Shown piece after piece: positions 9,172-18,757 of a stretch of 64,000 bases of DNA (positions are counted from its first letter, which is position 1; each line of letters opens with the position of its first letter). This DNA is from Agrobacterium arsenijevicii. GTDB lineage: Bacteria; Pseudomonadota; Alphaproteobacteria; Rhizobiales; Rhizobiaceae. The position numbers were made by a program, and so were the translations under genes. The stretch spans positions 62,001-126,000 of the forward strand of contig JWIT01000001.1 in assembly GCA_000949895.1 (NCBI GenBank), written 5' to 3'. Under the pieces are notes generated by a model. The model ran no database searches and had not been told where the DNA came from. It saw only the letters and a program-made list of their open reading frames with translations.

Positions 9172-9612
9172 AAACATTCGATTGCCGTCCGTTGGAATGC
9201 CGATATCACGACGCGCATTGATCGCTGTTATCCGTCCTGCTTGCACCTTGACGGCGATCTCGCAACTTTTCTCCGCGTCGTGGGCAGGAACGAACTCCCG
9301 ACGTCTAATCGTCATATGTGGCATATAGTCCGCTGTCTCAACGTATTGTCCCGGAATATGCGCAACAATGTTGCGAGACCACACACGGTTCCCTTCCTGG
9401 TCCTTGCCTGTCGGCGCCCCGAACCTGCTCTGAAAGTCTGCGAGTGTCTTGCCTCGCCATTGGGAGTCAAGTTTTCGGTATGGTGACAGCATCGCAGTGA
9501 CGACACCGCTATTCGCGTCGTTGATCGCCGACGATGTCTGGTTCAATGCGGTGCATCCAGTCAGGAAGAGAGAACCGACAATAATAGTTGAGAATGATTC
9601 GGACATTGTCAT
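9130..9612 (-). CDS. Hypothetical lipoprotein
   Basis: 160-aa protein of unknown function. A short hydrophobic signal ends in a lipobox-like LTGC (Cys at residue 20), predicting membrane anchoring through a lipidated Cys, though the N-terminus lacks the basic residues of a standard signal. The mature part contains LADFQSRFGAPTGKDQEGNRVWSR and ends with a segment holding two Cys. It overlaps the tail of the resolvase relic convergently by about 40 bases, suggesting that the relic decayed or was interrupted here. I recognise no family with confidence. It lies downstream of the orphan immunity genes on the same strand. Confidence 0.6.
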   Translation of the reverse strand: MTMSESFSTIIVGSLFLTGCTALNQTSSAINDANSGVVTAMLSPYRKLDSQWRGKTLADFQSRFGAPTGKDQEGNRVWSRNIVAHIPGQYVETADYMPHMTIRRREFVPAHDAEKSCEIAVKVQAGRITAINARRDIGIPTDGNRMFSGMVSTCQRIFGL

Positions 9613-9891
9613 TTAATTAAAAGTGGCCTCTCTAACGATCACGCGGAGATAGCGTGGATATCCTCAATAAGAATGAAAAACTTGATGTCGCTGGCACCCA
9701 CACAATGGTCCATCCCGTAACTATCCCGTGTAATGGCCGAGTGCGCGGCGGCCTACTTCTTCCAGTAGGTTATCTTTTATTTTTCACTGGAGTTTATTTC
9801 TTGGCAATCTACATCACATCTTTTCAAATTCGACGCTGCTAGGCCCCATCACGAGTTACTTTGCGATATTTCAATCTCCGTGAGCCGATTA
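9613..9891. other. Gene-poor AT-rich gap in the island
   Basis: Stretch of about 280 bases between the lipoprotein gene and the Imm63-like gene. It contains one 62-codon open frame on the + strand (9654-9842) with a single hydrophobic segment, but without a convincing ribosome-binding site or recognisable family. I see no repeat, terminator or RNA gene here. It may be debris from a lost toxin/immunity module. Confidence 0.4.
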
Positions 9892-10302
9892 TCAATTGGA
9901 AAACGGGTGCTTTCGCAAGATCTCCTGCTGCTCACGCTCCAACCGGTTGCGCCAGGCCGGATTGAGTTTTTCGATTTCGTCAAGGGCCTTGGGAAACCAA
10001 GCCTGCCGAGGATCTTTCATCTCGGAGGGCTCGTACATCCCGGCTCTGGAATTCGCATTGCCTTGAAATATCCAATACAGCAGTTCGTCTATTGAATAGG
10101 TCTCCCGCCTCTCCGTCTCCATATCTCGATCTGTTCCAACAAGCGCCATCTTGCCGTCATCATGGAATTCCAGATGGTAACCGCCAGTGCCGTGTTGAAC
10201 CGTTTCCAATGGGAAACGATCGACATTTTCTCCCCAATTTTTGCGATAACGAATATACTCCATTTCGATATTCTTGAATAAATCGGAAGCTGTTATTTCC
10301 AT
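9892..10302 (-). CDS. Orphan Imm63-like immunity protein
   Basis: 136-aa soluble acidic protein. The C-terminal half (TYSIDELLYWIFQG, then WFPKALDEIEKLNPAWRNR and a tail ILRKHPFSN) matches what I remember of the Imm63 polymorphic-toxin immunity family, which ends in a similar 'IL..HPF' pattern. No cognate toxin fragment lies next to it. It sits about 0.8 kb downstream of the CDI operon's own immunity gene on the same strand, in AT-rich DNA. This fits the CDI pattern in which immunity genes of displaced toxin tips accumulate downstream. The family call is from memory. Confidence 0.6.
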   Translation of the reverse strand: MEITASDLFKNIEMEYIRYRKNWGENVDRFPLETVQHGTGGYHLEFHDDGKMALVGTDRDMETERRETYSIDELLYWIFQGNANSRAGMYEPSEMKDPRQAWFPKALDEIEKLNPAWRNRLEREQQEILRKHPFSN

Positions 10303-10411
10303 TTATTTGCTTTTGAACTTTTCTTGTCAAAACGGACAGACTGCAGGAACAATCAAGCCGACACCGCTCCGGTTATCCGAACTAGGTTTCGGTGCCCGGG
10401 TGTACGACCGG

Positions 10412-10777
10412 CTATTTTGTGAATTCTTGTGAAAGAAGTTTCATATTCTTCTTATCAAACCGGGATGTAAATCCGTCCCAATGCTGGGCACGAAGCTCCG
10501 GCCCTTCCAACCAAATTTCAATCACCGCGCTGGTATTTGGCTCTTTTACTGCCTCTTGATACTTAATCGTCAGATTAGTATTCTTAATTGAAGCCAGAGT
10601 GCATGCTAATAGACAACCCGTCGGTTCACGTAGCACCAAATTCAGGAGACCTGCAGCCGAAAGCCTGTCTGCCGATTTGCCTGTGTAGAGTTCTATGGAA
10701 CCGTAATCCAACTCTACAGATTGTTTGCAATCCGCAGGAGCAATGAGCGATTCTAAATCGGTATAATGGCTTAACAT
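10412..10777 (-). CDS. Hypothetical protein, candidate orphan immunity protein
   Basis: 121-aa soluble protein with no signal peptide or membrane segment. It contains two Cys (PTGCLLACTL) and ends with WDGFTSRFDKKNMKLLSQEF. I do not recognise its family. Its size, AT-rich composition, soluble character and place between the CDI immunity gene and an Imm63-like gene, all on the same strand, make an immunity role plausible. Nothing in the sequence proves it. The start ATG at 10777 has no strong ribosome-binding site. Confidence 0.5.
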   Translation of the reverse strand: MLSHYTDLESLIAPADCKQSVELDYGSIELYTGKSADRLSAAGLLNLVLREPTGCLLACTLASIKNTNLTIKYQEAVKEPNTSAVIEIWLEGPELRAQHWDGFTSRFDKKNMKLLSQEFTK

Positions 10778-10850
10778 CGGCCCAGCCTTTATCTACTCGA
10801 CCGAACACTTGGTCGTGTTTAACACGCCGGGACCACAATAAATCTTGTTA

Positions 10851-11099
10851 TCATACTTTGTCTTTTACCAAGCAAAACAACCCGCTAAAATATCCAGGGT
10901 CTGGATACACAAGCCGCCATTTTGAATGACACTCCAAGCAAACGAACCATCTTTCCGATATCATTTCACCGGCATAGTGGCTTTCGACCACACTTTCAGC
11001 TGCACGCCCTATTGTTACTTGAGCTTCTATCCAGTCGACAAATCTATTAAACTCGCTCTGCGAGCGAAAGCTCTCTATTTTTTCCCAATGGCAACTCAT
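10851..11099 (-). CDS. Cognate CDI immunity protein (CdiI-like)
   Basis: 82-aa protein whose ATG overlaps the stop codon of cdiA (ATGA, positions 11099-11096), so the two are probably translationally coupled. The start is set by this overlap; the frame is open five codons further but that would run into cdiA. It has a CLEC pair with a third downstream Cys, and an aromatic-rich C-terminus (WRLVYPDPGYF), perhaps a small zinc-binding or beta fold. Position immediately after the toxin tip is the normal place for CdiI, which binds and neutralises the toxin in the cytoplasm. The protein family itself is unknown to me. Confidence 0.7.
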   Translation of the reverse strand: MSCHWEKIESFRSQSEFNRFVDWIEAQVTIGRAAESVVESHYAGEMISERWFVCLECHSKWRLVYPDPGYFSGLFCLVKDKV

Positions 11100-14000
11100 T
11101 GACCGACCTTCCAACTAGGATCAACTTTGGTATCAAAAAATATCTGATTGCCACCACCGACCAGGCCTCCCTGAGGGGCCGCCACTCCTTCATAGAACTT
11201 CGTCCCAACTGGAACGTCAATTTCTACAACTTTTGTAGCGTTGTTACCCCATTGAGGTAGAAGGGCACTATCGGAAATCGACTGTACTGGCCCCAACGGC
11301 TTAGTACGCGTCCAGTATGCGCCTATCTCGCCCGCCGATCCGCCATAAACTCTGTACAACTTAGTTGGCTGGGTTGTAAGAACCTCATAATAGGCTCCAC
11401 TCCTAAATGTATTCGCTATCTTCGCAGGCAGCGGCCCTTCTTTCAATGGGCCATAGTAATTTACAATTCCCTCTTTTGTTGCATGTGCTGGGGCGGCCCC
11501 TCCAAACTGCCCAACCCGCAATCCGATAGCGCCATAAGCGAATTCGGTTACGGTCGAAGAAACGTACTTGAGAGCTTGACCGGTTGCGAAACAGCCGCTC
11601 GATTGACCATGGTCCTCGCAGTAACCCACACCAGAAGCGACATCCATGATCTTCTGCTCGAAGACGGTGGAATCTCCCGTTAGCCATCGTTCCATGACCT
11701 GATAAGAGAGCAGGCGCTGCGCCAGTGACTCACTGACGCCAAGTTCCTGCAGTCTCATCACATCGAGGTATGCAAAACGCGGGTCATCGTTCAGATCACC
11801 CAACAGGTCCTGTACACACTGCCTTGTCCGGCAGGCATCAAGCTGACGGTCCTGATCGAAGTCGATCTGGCTATATTTGTCTGACACGGCAGCTTTACAC
11901 GCAGCAGGATCGCCAGCGCCGTCACAGCCCTTTAGTTCCTTGGCGAGATCCTCACTCTGTTTGTGCGTCAGGAAATTATAATTGACGTTGTCTAGCCCGG
12001 CGGCTGCGCCGGTTTCGCCTCCGACCGCCGCACCGACTATTGCCGCCACCCACTGAGTGATGGCGCTTTTCTGGTCGTCGGTCAGGTTCGGATTGGCGCT
12101 CAACACCTGCTGCAAGACGCCATTGACGACTTCGCTCAATCCACCTGCCAACGCTCCCGATCCGGCATTGCCGCCTGCAAGCTGCGCGACAAGGCCCCCG
12201 ACCGCAGCATGGAGGGCAATCTTCGCCGGACTGCCTTCGGCAAAACCGAGTTTAGCGGAGATGTCACCAACGGCGATGTTGGCAAGCGCCGAGAGGGCAG
12301 CTGCACTCTCCTGTTTCGCCTTCAGGCGCTCTATGTCAAACGGGTCGACCGTTGTGTTGGCTTTAGAGAGGTCCGTGTTAAGTGAGGCCAGATCCTGTGT
12401 CTGATTGGTGAGCGTCAACTGACCCGGCGTCAGTGTGGCACGGGCAACACCCTTGTCCTCCTCCTTGGCTGGCTGGCCCACCACGGGAACAGGAATGCCG
12501 CCAGGCGTCAGGGATACTCCCAGGCTGGAGCTCGACGCCTCGGAGCGGTTGCTTATATCCGACCAGGTCAGCGAATTGGCAGAAAGCGAATTCTTGGCGG
12601 GATCGGCTATTGAACCTATGACGCCACCGGCGAGATCGACATTACCACCGACCCTGACATTATAACCGCCAGAGCCCGCGACTATGCCACTTTGTTCGGA
12701 GACGTTGGCATAGTTGCCTTCAATAGTGCTTTTCTGAACCCCTCCGGAGACCTTGCCCGCTGAGGGCAGATTGAGGCCACCACCAGCTGTCTTTTCGTCG
12801 TAGACCATCGTGTCCTGGCGGCTGACGATGTTGAGATCGCCGCCGACAGCAGCAGTAACCTTCTCCCCGGACACAACGGCTCCCGCAAGCGTGGTGTCGT
12901 TGCCAGAAGCCAGTGTGACATTGCCGGTGCCCGTGACATGGGTATTGAGGTGAGCAACGCTATTGGCGTCCTGTCTACCACTGCCGGCTGCAAAACCACC
13001 GCTTAGACCGCCGTTCGTAAGATTGGCGCCAATTGAAGCGTTTGCTGACTGGCTGCTGCTCGATGATGATGAAGCAGACTGGGCGCTTTCCAACAGAATG
13101 GAGCCGCCAGCCATGAGAAGCACATTTCCTGATGTCGGATCGCTTTGGGTGCCTGCTGCAATCTGAACGCCACGACCGGTCAAATCGCCGGAGTTGGCGA
13201 CAATGCTAACCGAATCCCCTGCTTCAATGGTTGTAACAACCGGCGTTAATGTCGAAAGAGTTGCGCTACTCTTTTGGTATGTAAACCCGACGGACAGGCT
13301 TGCAGAGGCAAGCGGCTGAGAACCGCCGTCGATCTGCTTGAGGATGTCTTTTACTCGATACGCCGCAAGCGCAGACGGTGCGAGAGCATAAGCACCGTTC
13401 GGACCGCCAAGCTTTCCGGCAGCGTTGGCGAGACTACCCGCAGCACTCGCGAGGCCGGAGGACACCGACAAGCTGATGCCAGCAAACATCTCCTCATGCA
13501 GGCTTTCGTAGTTGGACTTGTCCTGCGCGGAGAGCAGATTGACGTTGCGCTCGGCGAGGACAGCGACATCCCGCTCAGCGGAAACCTCAGCCGCCTGCAG
13601 GTTGGCATCTCGGCCAGCCGATATGATCAGGTCCCGACCGGCGGACAGGGTGGATTTGGCGTTGGTCTCGGCAGACTGGCTCTTTTGATCAACCGACTTG
13701 CCGTAGCCGATGCCTACAGAGGCGCTACCATTGCCTGAACTGAAAGAGAGACCAAAACCGGAGCGCTGCTCCTTCTGCGCCGATGAAGCACTTTCTGCCC
13801 CTGGCGTGATATTGACATCACGGGCAGCCTCCAGCGCGATGTCACGGCCCGCCATGATGGAAGAGCCGATCACATTGACGTCGTTCTCGCGCGCCGTGAG
13901 CGTGACATCGGTCCCCGCCGTCAGCGCAGAGCCGACGTTAAGGGTAGATGATTGGCTCTTTTCTTTCTGCTCCTTGCCCCAGAGTGAAAGGAAGCCACCG

Positions 14001-17000
14001 CCAGACCCCGCAAACAGACCGGATTTCTTGCTGCTGCTTTCCAGCGCATGCTGCTCCTCGGCCCCGATGATGGCGACGCTGTCGCCCGCGACGCTGATCG
14101 CATCGCCTGCCGTGACATTCGAGCCAGCGATGACGGCGTTGCCACCAGCATCCAGCTTGATGTTGCCTGACGCGGAAAGCTCGGACCCGACGGTGGCTTC
14201 ATCATAGTTGTACTGCGTCGAGCTCTTTTTCGAGAGGAAGCCCTTGCTGGAGGAACTCTGCTCGAACTCCGCCGTATTCTTGCCCGACGCGATCAGCAAA
14301 TCGCCGCCTGCACTGACGTTGATATCGGCCTTGTTGGTCTCATCACCAGCCGTCACCTTCGAGGCGGAGACGATGGTATCGCCACCCGAAGTAATGGACA
14401 CGCCCTTCCCGCCGCTGACCGATGATCCGACGACGGTCTGCGTTTCCGCGTGGCTCGTCGTCTGTTTGCTGCCGCCGAACAGGCCACCCTTCTTCTTGTA
14501 GGTGTAATCAATCGTGGTGGTGTCGACAGCTTCGGCAATCGTCACATCACCGGTCGCTTTCAAACCAACAGCTCCATCGGCGGCAATCGTGCTGCCGATG
14601 ACGTTGAGGTTGCCACCAGCATTGGCGGAGATCGACCCGCCCGCGGTGATCTCGGAGCCCTGGCTTGTGGTTCTAACGACCGTCGTCGAACTGCGCTTGT
14701 CGCGTAATGTGCTGGTTGTCGACCTTTCGGTAACGGAGATATTGATGTCTCCGTCCGAGGTCAGGCCGAGATTGCCGCCGGCATTCACCTTCGCGTTGGC
14801 GAGCAGAATGCCCTCGTTGCCCTTCAGAGAGGCATTGCCACCCGCCGTAAAGGTGCCGCCGATTGCCGCAATCGACGAACCGGAGACGGTGAGATCGCCA
14901 GTCGATGCAATCATCCCCGATGTTGCAAGCAGGCCAGTATCGATTGTCACCTGATTGCCCGCGATCAGCGCGCCAGCGGAGTCAAGTCTCTCTCTGTCGT
15001 TGGCGGCAAGATGCAGCACCGGCGCAAGAACGCGTGTGCTGTTAACCGACTGCCACTCATAAACGACGACGGATTCGGTGAGGCTGGCGATCTCCTCAGC
15101 CGTCAAAGGTTCGCCGAGCGGGCGCTGCCGCGCTCCCAGATAGGCAGCGCCGTTGTCAAGCAGCTGCTTTATCTGAGCGATTGAATCCTGCCCGGTAAAA
15201 CCGGAGCCTGTCGCCAGTCTGAGCTGCTGCTCAATATACTGGTTCTCGAAATAGGCGTCGCCGAGAAACTGGATCTGACGATCAGGCTGGTAACCGATGC
15301 GGCCAAGGAAATAGCTGGAACCGTAGAATTTCGAGACGTCGAGGAAAGCGGCTCGGGTCTCATAAAGGAAGCTCTGGCCGGGAATGGTGCCGCCAAAACC
15401 ACCTGACTGTGGGCTTGCAACGGAGCCAATAGTGAACAACGCTCCACCTGCCGTCATGCCAGCGAGCAATCCGGTGGGATCGCTCGAAGGCGCAGGCGCT
15501 GCTACGCTGACATGATCTGCGATCGTACCTGCTGCGGCGGTATTGTTAACGGCACCAAAACCGGTAATACCCAGCGCTCCGCCAGAACGGATCGCCGCGG
15601 GAACACCGCCGATCGCCTCGACGCTTTCTACACTCCGTCCTGGCCCGATATCCTTTGACGCATCGCGCGTTCCAAAGGGACTGGGACCAGGCATGGCGAC
15701 CTGCCATGAACCTTCCCAACCACCTGTATCGCCGCTTGTTTTCGATTCCTGCCACTCATAGATGACATCGGGATAATACTGGCAGCCGCCTTGTTGGTTA
15801 CAGTTGAGCGAAGTTGTGCGCTGCAACTGGAGCCCGAGATTGGTCAGCGTGCCGGAACCAACAAGCGTCATGCCGGAGCCAGCTTCAACGGCGCTATAGG
15901 CATTGGTGAGATCGACTGTGTCGACGGAAAGGGTGTTACCCGCCTTGATCAGAGCTGCGGGACTACCAGAAGATATGAGCCGATCCTCGACAGCATCCCG
16001 GTAAACGTGATGGATTGGGCTACCGATAACGAATGACCGGTTATAAAATTCGACAGGCGACGAACAATCCCCGCACTCTCTCGCATAATACGTGTCATAC
16101 GCGGAAACGAGTGTGTTAGAGAGGAGTTGTGTTGTGTAAGTGGGAGCAACTGTTCTTTCGTTACGCAGATTTGCGGTAACGATAGACATGTTGCGGCCAG
16201 CGGAGATCAGGCCAGAACTGTTGACAACGGCTCCGTTGCGCCCGCCAGAAGCACTTCCGGCAATTGTGAGATCACGACCTGCGATAATCGCGCCCTGATC
16301 ATTGGCGAGCACTCCACCGACAAAGAGAGCCGCGTCGTTGCCGGCATAGATCAGCCCCGTGGCGGTGTTGGTCAGGTTGCCGGTGACATTGACGGTAAGA
16401 TCATTGCCAGCGGCCAGCTGACCGGCGTTGACAAGTTGTGAAACGGAAAGCGTCAGATCATGGGCAGCCAAAATATTGGTGGTGCCATTCGCAGTGAGGC
16501 TACCTGCTGTGATCGCGATATCACCTGGCCCCGGAGCGGAACGAGCAGTGCTGCTCGCAGTGACAGCATTCAGCCGCGCGCCCGTCAGATCTGTCGTTCC
16601 AGATGACGTGAGATCAATACCGCCTGATGTCAGCGTACTGTTGGTGAGATTAATATTATTGGCATCGATGTAGAGCGTGCCAGATGTGGCAAGCCTGCTC
16701 CTGTTATTGGAAAGGTCGGCATTTTGCTGCCTGATCCTGATGTCGCCACCGGCGGCTGTGCGTTTATCGAAGCTGATGACACCATGTGTCGAAGACAGCA
16801 AAACGTCTCCGTTTGCTTCCATGCTGTCATAGTGGATGTTCCCGCCTGCGGACGCCTGCAAATTGCCCTCGGCAAGTACGAGCCCGGAAATCCCGAGATC
16901 AAGGCCGGAGAGCAAAGCCAAATCGCCTTTCGAAAGCAGCGAGCCCGCTGCGATCGTGCCTGAGGCAGCTGTAAGCGACATTCCCGCGCCAGACTGGGCC

Positions 17001-18250
17001 GTGCCGCCGATGGCAATGGAACCAGCTCCCGACCACAGCGAAACAGATCCAGCAGCCGACGCGTCGGCCAAGGCAATACGACCGTCTGCCAGAACGTGGA
17101 GTGCACCACTAGCCCCGAGAGTACCGCTGACATCGACGAAGCCTGCTCCGCCATTAATCAGGATATCCTCTTCTGCGCCGATCGAACCGATCTTGGCGTC
17201 CTTCCCCGCTTTGGCCGCCACCGATTTTTTCGAGGTGAGACGATCGGCCGAAACACTCCCCTTCGAGGAGATGCTTACACCGTTATTGCCAGAGGCGTTG
17301 CCGATCGAGATCTTGCCGTCTGCCGATAGCGAAAGCTCCCCGGCATTGGCGGCCATGTCTCCGCGCATGCGAACGCCGGCGCCCTTTTCCGTGACGACCA
17401 TCTTGATGCGGCCGGCCTGCATGGCCCCGAGTGCGGAACCATCAATTGCATATTCAGGTGTTCCGGAGGTCGCATCGAGCGGTGTCGCTTCGCCAGTGGC
17501 ATAATCGAACTTGCTCTTACCGGCCGTCAGGCGCAGGTCCTCGCCATAGATCGTTCCGTCGATCTGGATGGTACGGGATACGACATCGAACAGACTGACT
17601 GCACCATCACCGAGCGCAAAATTTGCACCGTTCGGACCAAATGTAACGTCGCCACTATTGACCGTGAAGCCATTGAGACGTCCGTCAGCGCCGATGTCAG
17701 GCACGCCCGTCGTCAGCATGGCGCGTGGCGTGTTGATGAAACCGCAGCCGTTGCAGGTAATCCCGTTCGGATTGGCGATGATGACATCGGCCCTGCCGCC
17801 GAACACTTCGGTTGGACCGAGAAGCGAACTGCGGTTTTGCGACGTGACCTCATTGAGGATGACCGTGGCGGAACCTTTGCCTTGAAGGTTTGGATTGCCA
17901 GATGTCACGCCACCCAGTTTCGACGTACCGATCTCACCATTGAAGTTGTTGAGAATGACCCCCGGTGTGCCGACGTTGAAATTGTTATATTTGTTGTGCG
18001 ACAGACCTTGGCTGTTGGGTCCGACGATATCAATGAGCGGCACGCCGTTCGGAGCAGCCCCTATCCCGGGGCGATTTGCAAAAGATCCTCCAACTTCCGG
18101 CGATATGTCCTGTGCGTGAAGAAGCACAGGCTGAAGCACGAGCGTAAAACTAACAACGGTGGCAATGATTTTTTGAGCCAGCGTCCCGGCATTGGCGAAC
18201 AACGCGAGGTCGGTTGTTTTGCGTGGAAGACGCTTAAACTGTGATGTCAT
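11096..18250 (-). CDS. CdiA/FhaB-type two-partner-secreted filamentous hemagglutinin toxin
   Basis: 2384-aa exoprotein. Residues 1-46 are an extended signal (basic N-region, hydrophobic core, LHA-Q cleavage). Residues about 60-290 are the TPS secretion domain, with the NPNGITCNGCGF motif (160-171) recognised by CdiB. A long beta-helical region with hemagglutinin repeats (GGN, AGGDL and AGRD motifs) runs to about 1900; it includes Ser-rich repeats near 1190-1600. A pretoxin-like part (about 2050-2290) follows, with NYNFLTHKQ rather than a clear VENN motif. The last 86 residues form the variable toxin tip: YRVYGG (Arg 2300), GAYW (Tyr 2312), GGGNQ (Gln 2369). Third gene of the cdi operon. Confidence 0.88.
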   Translation of the reverse strand: MTSQFKRLPRKTTDLALFANAGTLAQKIIATVVSFTLVLQPVLLHAQDISPEVGGSFANRPGIGAAPNGVPLIDIVGPNSQGLSHNKYNNFNVGTPGVILNNFNGEIGTSKLGGVTSGNPNLQGKGSATVILNEVTSQNRSSLLGPTEVFGGRADVIIANPNGITCNGCGFINTPRAMLTTGVPDIGADGRLNGFTVNSGDVTFGPNGANFALGDGAVSLFDVVSRTIQIDGTIYGEDLRLTAGKSKFDYATGEATPLDATSGTPEYAIDGSALGAMQAGRIKMVVTEKGAGVRMRGDMAANAGELSLSADGKISIGNASGNNGVSISSKGSVSADRLTSKKSVAAKAGKDAKIGSIGAEEDILINGGAGFVDVSGTLGASGALHVLADGRIALADASAAGSVSLWSGAGSIAIGGTAQSGAGMSLTAASGTIAAGSLLSKGDLALLSGLDLGISGLVLAEGNLQASAGGNIHYDSMEANGDVLLSSTHGVISFDKRTAAGGDIRIRQQNADLSNNRSRLATSGTLYIDANNINLTNSTLTSGGIDLTSSGTTDLTGARLNAVTASSTARSAPGPGDIAITAGSLTANGTTNILAAHDLTLSVSQLVNAGQLAAGNDLTVNVTGNLTNTATGLIYAGNDAALFVGGVLANDQGAIIAGRDLTIAGSASGGRNGAVVNSSGLISAGRNMSIVTANLRNERTVAPTYTTQLLSNTLVSAYDTYYARECGDCSSPVEFYNRSFVIGSPIHHVYRDAVEDRLISSGSPAALIKAGNTLSVDTVDLTNAYSAVEAGSGMTLVGSGTLTNLGLQLQRTTSLNCNQQGGCQYYPDVIYEWQESKTSGDTGGWEGSWQVAMPGPSPFGTRDASKDIGPGRSVESVEAIGGVPAAIRSGGALGITGFGAVNNTAAAGTIADHVSVAAPAPSSDPTGLLAGMTAGGALFTIGSVASPQSGGFGGTIPGQSFLYETRAAFLDVSKFYGSSYFLGRIGYQPDRQIQFLGDAYFENQYIEQQLRLATGSGFTGQDSIAQIKQLLDNGAAYLGARQRPLGEPLTAEEIASLTESVVVYEWQSVNSTRVLAPVLHLAANDRERLDSAGALIAGNQVTIDTGLLATSGMIASTGDLTVSGSSIAAIGGTFTAGGNASLKGNEGILLANAKVNAGGNLGLTSDGDINISVTERSTTSTLRDKRSSTTVVRTTSQGSEITAGGSISANAGGNLNVIGSTIAADGAVGLKATGDVTIAEAVDTTTIDYTYKKKGGLFGGSKQTTSHAETQTVVGSSVSGGKGVSITSGGDTIVSASKVTAGDETNKADINVSAGGDLLIASGKNTAEFEQSSSSKGFLSKKSSTQYNYDEATVGSELSASGNIKLDAGGNAVIAGSNVTAGDAISVAGDSVAIIGAEEQHALESSSKKSGLFAGSGGGFLSLWGKEQKEKSQSSTLNVGSALTAGTDVTLTARENDVNVIGSSIMAGRDIALEAARDVNITPGAESASSAQKEQRSGFGLSFSSGNGSASVGIGYGKSVDQKSQSAETNAKSTLSAGRDLIISAGRDANLQAAEVSAERDVAVLAERNVNLLSAQDKSNYESLHEEMFAGISLSVSSGLASAAGSLANAAGKLGGPNGAYALAPSALAAYRVKDILKQIDGGSQPLASASLSVGFTYQKSSATLSTLTPVVTTIEAGDSVSIVANSGDLTGRGVQIAAGTQSDPTSGNVLLMAGGSILLESAQSASSSSSSSQSANASIGANLTNGGLSGGFAAGSGRQDANSVAHLNTHVTGTGNVTLASGNDTTLAGAVVSGEKVTAAVGGDLNIVSRQDTMVYDEKTAGGGLNLPSAGKVSGGVQKSTIEGNYANVSEQSGIVAGSGGYNVRVGGNVDLAGGVIGSIADPAKNSLSANSLTWSDISNRSEASSSSLGVSLTPGGIPVPVVGQPAKEEDKGVARATLTPGQLTLTNQTQDLASLNTDLSKANTTVDPFDIERLKAKQESAAALSALANIAVGDISAKLGFAEGSPAKIALHAAVGGLVAQLAGGNAGSGALAGGLSEVVNGVLQQVLSANPNLTDDQKSAITQWVAAIVGAAVGGETGAAAGLDNVNYNFLTHKQSEDLAKELKGCDGAGDPAACKAAVSDKYSQIDFDQDRQLDACRTRQCVQDLLGDLNDDPRFAYLDVMRLQELGVSESLAQRLLSYQVMERWLTGDSTVFEQKIMDVASGVGYCEDHGQSSGCFATGQALKYVSSTVTEFAYGAIGLRVGQFGGAAPAHATKEGIVNYYGPLKEGPLPAKIANTFRSGAYYEVLTTQPTKLYRVYGGSAGEIGAYWTRTKPLGPVQSISDSALLPQWGNNATKVVEIDVPVGTKFYEGVAAPQGGLVGGGNQIFFDTKVDPSWKVGQ

Positions 18251-18286
18251 TGTTGTTCGCCTCTCGTGGCAGACGGAATTTGGGGC

Positions 18287-18739
18287 TTAGCGGTCTTTTC
18301 TGCTCGTGTCGGCCGGAGAAGGCTTGCTGTCGAGTTTCTTGTAGACATCGGCCAGCTTCGACTGCGGGGCCGGGCATTTTTTGCTTTTGGCAATCTCGCC
18401 AAGAACCTGATTGCGGTTACGCAATGCGTCGATCTCCAGTTTTTCTGGCGACTTGGGGTCCATAAAGAAAAGGGCGGGGAAGAACAGAAGAACGCCTGTC
18501 GCGCCGAGGATGACGTTCTTGCCCTGCGCATCGGCTCGTTCTTTAACCGTCACCAGCACCTGTCGCTCGTTAGCCTCGAACTCGCGCTTGATGCCGGCGC
18601 AATCGAAAGCACTGTCGGCCGGATTGGTCGAAGCAACAGGATGCGCTGCCCGGCCACCACAACCGGAAACCACAATGGCTGTCGCCACCAGAGCGGACAC
18701 GAAAGATAATTTGGAGGTGTGAAAAGAAGATCTGATCAT
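18287..18739 (-). CDS. Small lipoprotein encoded between cdiB and cdiA
   Basis: 150-aa lipoprotein. The signal ends in VVSGC (lipobox, Cys about residue 27). The mature part has one predicted hydrophobic segment (ILGATGVLLFFPALFFMD, about residues 78-95), a coiled-coil-like acidic/basic stretch and a Ser/Pro/Lys-rich tail. The gaps to cdiB (18 bp) and cdiA (36 bp) show that it is co-transcribed. Burkholderia-type CDI loci carry a small lipoprotein, BcpO, but between bcpI and bcpB; the position here is different. Role probably in surface display or biogenesis of CdiA, by inference. Confidence 0.7.
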   Translation of the reverse strand: MIRSSFHTSKLSFVSALVATAIVVSGCGGRAAHPVASTNPADSAFDCAGIKREFEANERQVLVTVKERADAQGKNVILGATGVLLFFPALFFMDPKSPEKLEIDALRNRNQVLGEIAKSKKCPAPQSKLADVYKKLDSKPSPADTSRKDR

Positions 18740-18757
18740 AATATTCTCTTTTGAAGC

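Noticed and set aside
9654..9842. 62-codon + strand frame with one hydrophobic segment in the island
   Set aside because: No good ribosome-binding site, no recognisable family, and in AT-rich decayed DNA; mentioned only in the gap entry.
7410..9900. Search for a direct repeat of the tRNA-Gly 3' half (attachment site) on the left side of the island
   Set aside because: No convincing match seen by eye; the left border is left open.
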